From Bradyrhizobiaceae bacterium Ga0074131 (GTDB taxonomy: Bacteria; Pseudomonadota; Alphaproteobacteria; Rhizobiales; Xanthobacteraceae), in assembly GCA_001464035.1 (NCBI GenBank), contig LNEC01000015.1, positions 17,186-81,185 on the forward strand: a stretch of 64,000 nt of DNA, in the 5' to 3' direction. The notes under the pieces are model-generated. The model was given only the letters and a program-made list of their open reading frames with translations, searched no databases and was not told the DNA's origin. This document shows, in pieces, positions 53,191 through 60,454 of this stretch (positions within the stretch are counted from its first letter, which is position 1; each line of letters begins with the position of its first letter). The translations under genes and the position numbers were made by a program.

Positions 53191-53483
53191 TTGAGCCCGA
53201 TGGCCCTACCATCGGCCCCATCGCGGCAAAGGCGTGATTCCGAGGTCTAGGAAGGTCGCGGAGGCCCTCCGATTGGGCGGGATACGGCGGCCGGATTTTC
53301 CGATTTAACCAGCGAACGTGTGCCGTGCGCTCGTCATGGCGCACGGGTTCGACTACCACACAAAAAAGCACCCCGGCCATCGCGCCGGGTTTGCCGCTGG
53401 CGCGTCTCATTCGCGTTCTTGTATAATTGCTCAGCCGGAACCGATTCCGGCATGACGCGGCGCCGACATGATTCAGCGCTTTT

Positions 53484-53965
53484 TCATGTGATAGCGTTGG
53501 AACACCGCAGTTGGCGCAAGGGTCCCCCTAACCGGCGCTGCCGGTGCTGCACCTCTGTTTGCGTCTGATCCGCCTCACGCTCACGGGTAGTCACTTCACG
53601 GACAATCCGTTCGCGATCACGGATAATGCGCTTGGCAATGATCGCCTTCTCAAGCTAAGCGCGTTCGCGCATTTCCTGAGTCTCTGCCTCAACGCGCGTC
53701 TTGCATGCGGCGCGGGCCTCCTTATCCACAATGCTCTTAAGGCTTTTACGGGCGTCGGCGAGAGTAACGCCGCCGCTGATGGCTGCGCGGACCCTAGGCC
53801 CATCTCACGCACGCGCCCGGTGCCCCTCTCTTTGTACATAAACACCCATCGGCGCTGACCGGCGCTGCCAATGTTGAGTTACAGGATGGCACCGTCCGCG
53901 TGACGGCCTATTTGGTTGAGGTGCTTCAGCTCGATTGCCTTTAGGCGATTGGTGAGTCGTGCCAT
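53484..53965 (-). pseudogene. Arm-domain tyrosine integrase remnant
   Basis: Starting at ATG 53965 the frame reads MARLTNRLKAIELKHLNQIG then RHADGAIL, a stop, and in the same frame LNIGSAGQRRWVFMYKERGT and GRVREMGLGS: the N-terminal Arm-DNA-binding domain of a phage/island integrase. After a frameshift near 53808 it continues VTLADARKSLKSIVDKEARA, with another stop at the end of EMRERA and then a helical stretch (LEKAIIAKRIIRDRERIVRE). The catalytic domain is missing. At least two nonsense changes and one frameshift show it is dead. Confidence 0.75.
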
Positions 53966-54265
53966 CAGCGATGAGCGCAACTTAAATGGACCCCCTATCC
54001 GCCAAAGCCCTATCCTGCGATTACATCGAACGCAGGGCCGGCAACGGAACCCTGGCCGGTTCGGCAATCGAAATCGATCGAGCGGGTAGGGCGGCGTAAG
54101 ACGCTGCTCAGCTCGTCCGGCAATGCCTGATGGCGCAGTTGCTGAAAATCATAAGGTCAGTCAGCCGGTTCCCTGCTGTCCTGGCGGCCGCGCCGACCGA
54201 CGAAGTTTGTTGCGTTTTTGACGCATTGCGCCTAAAAGCCCGTTCTCACCGGAAAAAATCAGGCG
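53966..54265. other. Spacer before the small conserved gene
   Basis: About 300 bp between the integrase remnant and the next core gene. No coding frame with support was seen. The right part presumably carries the promoter of the gene at 54266. Confidence 0.35.
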
Positions 54266-54472
54266 ATGGCCCATAATTACGCGATCAACGACGATGTTCA
54301 CCACCAGTTGCAGGGGCCGCAGGGCCGCGCCGTCGTCAAGCAGCGCAGCGTCTATACGATCGTCACCTGTCTGCCGATCGAGGCCGATGGCCGCCCGCGC
54401 TACCGCATCAAGAGCAAGACCGAGAACGTCGAGCGCGTGGTGACCGAGGAACAGATCAGCCGTCTCGGCTGA
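54266..54472 (+). CDS. Small conserved protein of unknown function
   Basis: A 68-residue hydrophilic protein: MAHNYAINDDVHHQLQGPQG, RAVVKQRSVYTIVTCLPIEA, RPRYRIKSKTENVERVVTEE. The pattern is a short beta-rich domain that I know as a conserved hypothetical in Bradyrhizobium relatives. No function assigned. It marks the return to core sequence after the island scars. Confidence 0.8.
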   Translation: MAHNYAINDDVHHQLQGPQGRAVVKQRSVYTIVTCLPIEADGRPRYRIKSKTENVERVVTEEQISRLG

Positions 54473-54538
54473 TCCGGGATCCTCCGAAGGTCAGGTTGAC
54501 CAACTGAATGTCGACCACGCTCGATCGCGGTGCCGGTC

Positions 54539-55756
54539 TCACTGCGGCGCCAGCACCGGATGGACCAGGGCGGCGCGGGCGAATTTCTTCAGCGCCACGG
54601 GCTTGCCGAACAGGTTGCCCTGCACCAGGTCGAAACCCATTTCATTCGCTGCAGCGAAGTCGGCCCGGGTCTCGATTCCCTCAGCCACGATTCGGATGCC
54701 ATATCCCCTGGCGAGTTCGATGATGCTGCGGCATACCGTCTGCTTCAGCCGGTCGTTGGCGCAACCCGCGACGAATTGCCGGTCCACCTTGAGCTCGATG
54801 AAGGGGAACGTTTCGAGACCCATCAGCGCCGGCCAGTCGGCCCCGACATCGTCGATTGAGATCGCAATGTTGCGAAGGCGCACTTCCCTGGCGACATCGA
54901 TCAGCAGCTTCAGATTATCGATCACCTCGGTGCTCTTGACCTCAATGAGCAGGCCAGCGAATGCCGGATGGGCCGGGATCCGCTGGCAGAGATCGTGCAC
55001 AGCCTGGTGATTCCGGAGAAAGGAGACCGGCAGATTGATCGAAAGTTCTGTCGGACCTTGCTTTTCGAGCAGGTAGCGCCAATCCTCCATGGCGCGGTCG
55101 ATCAGGAATTCCGACAAGTGCCGGAAATGGGGATCGTCGCCTTCCGGCACAAAATAGGCGGGCGGCACCACGCCCCAGGTCGGATGCCGCACACGAACCA
55201 GCGCCTCGGCGCCGCATCGCACCAGTGTGCGGGCATCAATCTTGGGCTGATACCATAATTCGAGCCAGCCGGCGTGCAGCGCCTCCGCCACGTGAACGGC
55301 CGGGCTGGGTACCGGATCCTCCGGCAGAAGCATGACAACCCGTTCACGCAACACCCCGGCGGCAAACGGCGTGGTAAGCGGCGGCAGCATCGCGAGGCCG
55401 TATTCCTCGCCCAGCTGCCGCACGGCCTTGACGATGATCGACTCGCGGGCGCCGATGGCGAGAACCTTGCCGACGAACTCTCGCCGCGCCAGGATTTCGA
55501 GAATCCTGCCGGCCTCGATGCCGTCGACCGACACTCCGATAACGACGAGATCCGGAAGATGTGTCGCTAGTATCTCTTCCAGATCATCGGCCTTCGCACA
55601 TTCGCTGGTAACGAAGCCGAGATCTTCCAGGATGTCGGTGAGAAACGCTCGTAGGTGTTTCTTGCCGTCCGCAACACAAACGCGCGGCACGACTTTACGG
55701 CGTCCAAACGTTGTATTTGTCCGCGCCAAATTGCCACCGCGCGTCGGGTGCGTCAT
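54539..55756 (-). CDS. Pseudo-receiver/EAL-domain protein
   Basis: A 405-residue protein. Residues ~20-140 resemble a response-regulator receiver, but the phospho-acceptor Asp position reads VVIGVSVDG, so phosphorylation is unlikely. Residues ~155-400 are an EAL domain: GAEALVRVRHPTWG, LSINLPVSF, IEVKSTEV, ISIDDVGADW, ELKVDRQFV and RIVAEGIETRADF. The two Asp, the Lys and the EGIE Glu are present, but the usual DDFGTG loop is DDVGAD, so c-di-GMP hydrolysis may be weak or absent. The start at 55756 follows GGGGAAAC. Confidence 0.88.
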   Translation of the reverse strand: MTHPTRGGNLARTNTTFGRRKVVPRVCVADGKKHLRAFLTDILEDLGFVTSECAKADDLEEILATHLPDLVVIGVSVDGIEAGRILEILARREFVGKVLAIGARESIIVKAVRQLGEEYGLAMLPPLTTPFAAGVLRERVVMLLPEDPVPSPAVHVAEALHAGWLELWYQPKIDARTLVRCGAEALVRVRHPTWGVVPPAYFVPEGDDPHFRHLSEFLIDRAMEDWRYLLEKQGPTELSINLPVSFLRNHQAVHDLCQRIPAHPAFAGLLIEVKSTEVIDNLKLLIDVAREVRLRNIAISIDDVGADWPALMGLETFPFIELKVDRQFVAGCANDRLKQTVCRSIIELARGYGIRIVAEGIETRADFAAANEMGFDLVQGNLFGKPVALKKFARAALVHPVLAPQ

Positions 55757-56188
55757 CGCCAGTTTCCCCCTGAAGTGGAAACTTAGCGGCGCGTAGAGTT
55801 TCAATTATGGTGATTTTGTGGGTAGATTTGAATTATCCGCTTAACGTTAAGCGGCGCAATGTGCTTAAAATCTACAGTTCCGCGCTGGAAAGCCGGGGGT
55901 AATGCAATGCCCCGGGGGCAGCCGAACGTCGAGCGCGAGTGCCCGCGCGACCGATCGGCCGGCCGGGCCAGCCCGCGGCCTTTGCTTTCGCTGGCCTTTT
56001 GCAACGCTGGCGGGTTTCGCTTGCTATTCCGGCCAGAACAGCGTAAACGCCTCCCATTCGAACGATCGATCTGCCTTGTTGAACGCGCCGAACCGGCTCC
56101 ACTCCCCAAGACATCGCTGAAATCGGATTACGCTCGCGCGAAGGTCGTGCGGGCACATCGCGCATTGGCGCATCTTGGAGAAACTCAA
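55757..56188. other. Divergent region upstream of the EAL gene and cspA
   Basis: About 430 bp with an 18 bp palindrome at 55837-55854. The rest is likely the long 5' leader typical of cold-shock mRNAs; a frame open from 55859 into cspA has no sign of being translated. Confidence 0.45.
55837..55854. promoter_or_regulatory. 18 bp palindrome between the EAL gene and cspA
   Basis: CCGCTTAACGTTAAGCGG is a perfect palindrome 80 bp upstream of the EAL gene. A partial copy, CCGCTTAACGTTATCCG, lies at 59323-59339 upstream of the small gene at 58992-59294. It may be the site of a regulator shared by these genes. Confidence 0.5.
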
Positions 56189-56398
56189 ATGTCTACCGGA
56201 ACAGTTAAGTGGTTCAACGCAACCAAGGGCTTCGGCTTCATTCAGCCTGACGACGGCGGCAACGACGTGTTCGTTCACATCAGCGCCGTTGAGCGCGCCG
56301 GCATGGGCTCGCTCAACGAGGGTCAGAAGCTTTCGTACGAAGCGAAGGTCGACAGCATGCGCGGCAAGACCAGCGCGGAAAATCTCCGCGCCATGTAA
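56189..56398 (+). CDS. cspA: Cold-shock protein
   Basis: A 69-residue single cold-shock domain: [20 protein letters not shown] contains RNP1 (KGFGFI) and [11 protein letters not shown] contains RNP2. It binds single-stranded nucleic acid and acts as an RNA chaperone. GGAG lies nine bases before the ATG. A strong terminator follows at 56475. Confidence 0.97.
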   Translation: MSTGTVKWFNATKGFGFIQPDDGGNDVFVHISAVERAGMGSLNEGQKLSYEAKVDSMRGKTSAENLRAM

Positions 56399-56474
56399 CT
56401 TCAACCGATCCCACCGATTTCCGCGGATGTACCGGAATCACAGGGATCGTTTGGCGCAGTGACATGAAATCAGG

Positions 56475-56504
56475 GCCCGCCGGCCAGACCGGCGGGCTTT
56501 TTTT
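56475..56504 (+). terminator. Rho-independent terminator of cspA
   Basis: GCCCGCCGG, loop CCAGA, CCGGCGGGC, then seven T. A perfect 9 bp stem 76 bp after the cspA stop. Confidence 0.93.
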
Positions 56505-56549
56505 GCGCGCCTCTTCTGCCGCCAAGCGGCCCCGGCGTTTGTTTGGCCA

Positions 56550-56569
56550 GATGTGAAGCAGGTCACATC
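56550..56569. promoter_or_regulatory. Perfect CRP/FNR-family palindrome with no gene downstream
   Basis: GATGTGA-AGCAGG-TCACATC is a perfect inverted repeat matching the CRP consensus TGTGA-N6-TCACA. It lies in the 300 bp between the cspA terminator and the 3' end of the convergent gene at 56809, so no recognised gene starts next to it. It may control a small RNA or be inactive. Nothing else definite is seen in 56505-56808. Confidence 0.5.
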
Positions 56570-56808
56570 CGGTCAACCGCTTCGGCGCTACTTACGATGT
56601 GGCTGGGGGTGTGCCAGCATCGAGGACCAGGCAAGTGAAGACGCGGCGGATGGCATATTGGTGGCTACGGTTCGTGATCTCGGGACGATTTCTCGAGAAG
56701 TTTCTGAACCTGCGGCACATTGGCGCTCGTAGCGCCTGCAGGCCGGATCAGCCGACGATCGAGTGATGCGCTCGGCCACATGGGCGAGTGCGCGCAGGCG
56801 CGGGCTCT

Positions 56809-57972
56809 TCAGGCTGGGCTGACGAGTTTCCTGCAGAAGGCCGCTCCGCCGACCAATGCGTCGCGTCCCTTCCACGCCAGATAGGTCAAGCGGCCGGAGA
56901 GGGACTGATGGCCGCGCAGGCGGCGGGATCCCAGCACGTGGCCGACATTGTCGGGAAACCGGCTCACTTCCGCCTCGACCAGGATTGCCGTTGCGTCGAC
57001 CAGATCCCCGAGCCGCTTTCCCCACTGGCATTCCTCGAGCTGGTCGATGCGGACCCGCAAGGCGTATTCGGTGTCGTAGATCTCGGTCAGAATTTCCTTC
57101 GCAACCAGCACCCGGTTGTTTTTCAGCGCAACGCGCAAGGCCAAGCGCCTGTTGTCCAGTCGGTCCAGCACCATCGAGACCGTGATTGCATAGGGCGTGG
57201 CGGCGATGTCTTCGGCGTTCTTGCTCGGCGCGGCCTTGCTGGCGAGGCGGATCAACTGCCATGGAGTCTTCAACCGCCCGGCCACCAGCGCCAGCGCGAA
57301 CGGCAGCGCGTCGGCGTGCCTTTTTCCCAGCGCGCCCAGCAACGCGGCTACTTTGGAGACTTGTGCATCGCCGAACTCCGCGATTTTGGGCGGGAGCGCA
57401 TCGTTGAACTTGGCGAGGGCGTCGCGTGCGCGCAGCACGCAAAGGATCTTGCTCAGATCGCCATAGGCCGAGCGCGCGGTGGTATAGACCGCGAGTTTGG
57501 CCCGGGCCTGACCGGCGGCATCCGGTGAGCCCAGCGTGTTCTCGAGGGACTTGATGACCTTGGTCTGGAAGGTGTCGACAACCCGCTGGGCTTCGCGCTG
57601 ACTGTCGGCGGCGATCAGCTTGTTCACCGCTCCGGCATAGTCGCGCGCCATCGTCGGCAGCAGATCCCGGCTGATCCATTCCCAAATGGGAGAGACCGAG
57701 CCACGCGATATCCGCCCTGAATTGGCATGGTCGGGGTCTGCGTCGATCAGCAGTGGTTCCAGCGGAGCGAAAAAGAATCGCGAAGGATTGTTGGCGCGAT
57801 TCTGAGCCGAGTCGTCGGTACCGAGTTCGGCGCGCAACTTCTCCAGCACCGCCGCCGCACCGGCAATTTCGGCGCCGCAGACTTCCAGCCGCTCAAGCTC
57901 GGTCAGAAGACTGCCGCGCGTCAGCGGCGTCAGCCGCTGCAGAAACTCCTGGATGCGGTCGCTCAGTGTCAT
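56809..57972 (-). CDS. Conserved protein of unknown function
   Basis: A 387-residue, mostly helical soluble protein without signal or membrane segments: MTLSDRIQEFLQRLTPLTRG, SPIWEWISRDLLPTMARDYA, VVDTFQTKVIKSLENTLGSP, LGKRHADALPFALALVAGRL. No domain was recognised; similar proteins occur in Bradyrhizobium relatives. Coding character on this strand is clear and competing frames on both strands look like shadows. Confidence 0.8.
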   Translation of the reverse strand: MTLSDRIQEFLQRLTPLTRGSLLTELERLEVCGAEIAGAAAVLEKLRAELGTDDSAQNRANNPSRFFFAPLEPLLIDADPDHANSGRISRGSVSPIWEWISRDLLPTMARDYAGAVNKLIAADSQREAQRVVDTFQTKVIKSLENTLGSPDAAGQARAKLAVYTTARSAYGDLSKILCVLRARDALAKFNDALPPKIAEFGDAQVSKVAALLGALGKRHADALPFALALVAGRLKTPWQLIRLASKAAPSKNAEDIAATPYAITVSMVLDRLDNRRLALRVALKNNRVLVAKEILTEIYDTEYALRVRIDQLEECQWGKRLGDLVDATAILVEAEVSRFPDNVGHVLGSRRLRGHQSLSGRLTYLAWKGRDALVGGAAFCRKLVSPA

Positions 57973-58303
57973 TGCGATTCAACGTTCGCGCGGTTTGAAC
58001 CGGAGCCCCTGCGATCGACCTGCCGCGCGCAGGCACAAACGCGCCAAGCATGGAACCACGAAAACAGTTTGTGCCAGATTAAGAAGTCAAGCCGCGCGCC
58101 GCGGAACGGCGGCCGCGCTGGCTCATGGCCAAAGGTCAGTAAAACTACCGAGGTTTTGACGCGAGTCGTATGCTGGTGGCACAATACGTACGACCGGTCG
58201 CCGAATTGCCATCGGCGCCGACCCCGGGGCAACATAAAATCACCGTAGTCTTACTGGGCAAAAAATTAACCCTCAAACAGCAGAGGGTCGTTAAACAAAC
58301 TAC
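57973..58303. other. Divergent region upstream of the LuxR-type gene
   Basis: About 330 bp without a gene. An inverted repeat flanked by TTAA boxes (TTAACCCTC, eight bases, GAGGG, TCG, TTAA) at 58267-58295 lies just before the LuxR-type start codon and may be an operator or a leader hairpin. Confidence 0.45.
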
Positions 58304-58927
58304 ATGTCGCAGCAGGAAAACCGAATCACTGATTCGCCTTTCTCGAAGTGGACGGAAGGCAACACGCCGACCGGCGACGACGGTCGAGAAATCGTCCGGC
58401 TGTCGGCAGCGCGAACAGATGCGATGAATGAAGCCGGTGCTGCGATCGCACGTCAGCTCAACGGACCATTGACCGCGCTGCTGCTGTACATGGGCGAGAT
58501 CAAGCAACACAGCCACCAGCTGACGCAAACCGAAGGCAATCGGGCTTACCTGCAGCAAGTCGTGGAGAACGCGCTTCAGCAAACCGAGCGCGTCTGCGCC
58601 ATGATGAAGCAGATTGCCGGCACGCACGAGGAAGCCGTCGTTGTGCCAGGCCGCGCGACCGGCTGGGAAATGCGTACCAGCCGGGTCAAGGATCGCACGC
58701 CGGGCGTCATGTTCGCGTCGGAGCCCGGTCAGAGGCCGCTGACGAGGCGGGAGCGCGAGGTACTGAACTTCATCAGCGAGGGGTGTTCCAACAAGGAGGG
58801 CGCCTTGCGAATGGGTATCAGTCCGAGGACTTTCGAAAGCCATCGCGCCGAGGCGATGCGAAAGCTCGGCGCGCGAAACACCGCAGATCTGGTCCGCACC
58901 GCGCTGATGCAAAAGGGTGGCGCGTAG
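58304..58927 (+). CDS. LuxR-type regulator with histidine-kinase-like helical domain
   Basis: A 207-residue protein. Residues ~38-105 form two long helices like a histidine-kinase dimerisation domain (AGAAIARQLNGPLTALLLYM, VVENALQQTERVCAMMKQI), but the position of the phospho-accepting His reads Gln (ARQLNGPLTAL). Residues ~145-205 are a LuxR helix-turn-helix (PLTRREREVLNFISEGCSNK, MGISPRTFESHRAEAMRKLG). It may dimerise without phosphotransfer. Its place near a CheY-like gene and flagellar genes suggests, but does not prove, a link. Confidence 0.85.
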   Translation: MSQQENRITDSPFSKWTEGNTPTGDDGREIVRLSAARTDAMNEAGAAIARQLNGPLTALLLYMGEIKQHSHQLTQTEGNRAYLQQVVENALQQTERVCAMMKQIAGTHEEAVVVPGRATGWEMRTSRVKDRTPGVMFASEPGQRPLTRREREVLNFISEGCSNKEGALRMGISPRTFESHRAEAMRKLGARNTADLVRTALMQKGGA

Positions 58928-58991
58928 CGCCGCACCGCGCGCCGCTGGTTCGCTATTGCCACCGGCCGCGATATGCGCTCGGCCGCTTCAG

Positions 58992-59294
58992 TTACGGATT
59001 CTTCGGCAAAGCTGCGAAGCCGGCCCCTCGGGCAGACCTGCCGCTCAATAGAGAGCTTCCATGAAGGCGCGGACGCGGGGCGTCGGCCGCAACGTCTCGG
59101 CTTTGATTTTTGGGTTCGTTCAAGACGATCGTGATGGTCCACATCGTCGGGATGCTCGACTTAATCTCCAGCACCGAGCGCACGTGTCCCGTCACTGTGG
59201 ATTCGCCGGATCGGATCGTTGCGGTTCTGCCGTTGAACTGCGCGATGCGAAAACGCCGAACCTCTTTCTGGTCGGTCGTTTCAAACGTAAACAT
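58992..59294 (-). CDS. Small protein of unknown function
   Basis: A 100-residue product starting MFTFETTDQKEVRRFRIAQF then NGRTATIRSGESTVTGHVRS and IPTMWTITIVL. The first ~60 residues look like a compact beta domain; the basic tail is less ordered. GGAGG precedes the ATG at 59294. No family recognised. Confidence 0.65.
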   Translation of the reverse strand: MFTFETTDQKEVRRFRIAQFNGRTATIRSGESTVTGHVRSVLEIKSSIPTMWTITIVLNEPKNQSRDVAADAPRPRLHGSSLLSGRSARGAGFAALPKNP

Positions 59295-59561
59295 GGAAGC
59301 CTCCTCTGTTCACGCAATATCGCCGCTTAACGTTATCCGTGTGTAAAAATCCCACGCCGTAGAAGTACTGCCGCGCTACACCGATGATGCGGCTGAGGGG
59401 CGGCATTGGTGTCTGCGGCTCGGCTCGAAATTCTCGCGCAGAGCGATGCAATACCGCAAACAGCAAGTTTGAATTAGCTCCGGTTGGCGATCGCGTGGGC
59501 CGCGGAGTGTTGCGACTCGGTGGCCCGTCGTCTGGAAAACCCGATTGGGATCGCGTGGTCT

Positions 59562-59954
59562 CTACCCGGCCGACCCGGGAAATACCGCTTCCATCTTGGT
59601 CTTCAGCGTCGCGGCATTGAAGGGTTTGACGATGTAGTTGTTGACGCCGGCCTTCTTGGCGGCGATGACGTTCTCGGTCTTCGACTCTGCGGTAATCATG
59701 ATGAAGGGCGTTTGCGACAGCTCAGGACTGGCGCGAACTTCCCTGAGCAGGTCGTAACCGGTCATCGGCTCCATGTTCCAGTCCGAGATCACCAGGCCGT
59801 ATTTCTTGCCCTGCATCTTGGCGAGCGCGGCCGATCCGTCACTGGCGTCGTCTACGTTCTCGAAGCCAAGCTGCTTCAGAAGATTGCGGATGATCCTGAT
59901 CATCGTGTTGTAGTCATCGACCACCAGGATCGGCATCGATAGATCAAAGGCCAT
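59562..59954 (-). CDS. cheY: CheY-like single-domain response regulator
   Basis: A 130-residue receiver domain. The acidic pair is in ILVVDDYNTM, the phospho-acceptor Asp in LVISDWNMEPMTGYD, the Thr in FIMITAES and the Lys in YIVKPF. This is the CheY pattern; it binds the flagellar switch or accepts phosphate from CheA. The start of cheA is in the same region (63696) on the other strand. Confidence 0.93.
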   Translation of the reverse strand: MAFDLSMPILVVDDYNTMIRIIRNLLKQLGFENVDDASDGSAALAKMQGKKYGLVISDWNMEPMTGYDLLREVRASPELSQTPFIMITAESKTENVIAAKKAGVNNYIVKPFNAATLKTKMEAVFPGSAG

Positions 59955-60454
59955 CTATTTTCTCCGCGCGGTTCGCAACTTGCCGGCACAGGGCGGGATA
60001 GTCGCAGCATGAGCAAGAAGATCATCTTGCCTCTCTCGAATACGCCCGCCGGCACCGTGACAACTACCAGCGGTGATTGAACAGCCCGTTAATTCCGGCA
60101 GAACTAAAGCCGCCGGCGTTGTTGAGTTTCCAGTAGTTCTACCGATTCGGTCAGCGTTGCGGTGCGCGATGTAGGTGATCTCGGCATGTCGCAGCGCGCG
60201 CACACCGATGCGACATCGATGTGGTTTCACAGCGAGCCAATGCAGCTCGCGGCAACATGCCGTCGCATCGATGCGCTCGCGGTCTGCCGTCGCGCGGTGT
60301 CGGTACTTCTACTGACTCGATGATTCGCAATTCCGGGTAGTTGTACGGACCGTCAATTTAACGAACAGGTAGCGCCGACGGAACAGGGTGGCACGGTCGC
60401 CGACAGAAACGTGCGGCGTCGCGTCAATCGTGTTCATCCAGAAGGGTAATCAAA
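59955..60454. promoter_or_regulatory. Flagellin upstream region with three short iterated motifs
   Basis: This 500 bp region holds no gene. Three similar motifs occur at 60133 (GTAGTTCTACCGA), 60303 (GTACTTCTACTGA) and 60337 (GTAGTTGTACGGA), fitting GTA[G/C]TT[C/G]TAC[C/T/G]GA. They could be binding sites of a flagellar regulator. No clear sigma-54 -24/-12 pair was found. Confidence 0.4.

Noticed and set aside
56588..57685. Alternative minus-strand frame overlapping the unknown gene at 56809-57972
   Set aside because: Arg/Gly-rich low-complexity product; the other frame has normal protein composition.
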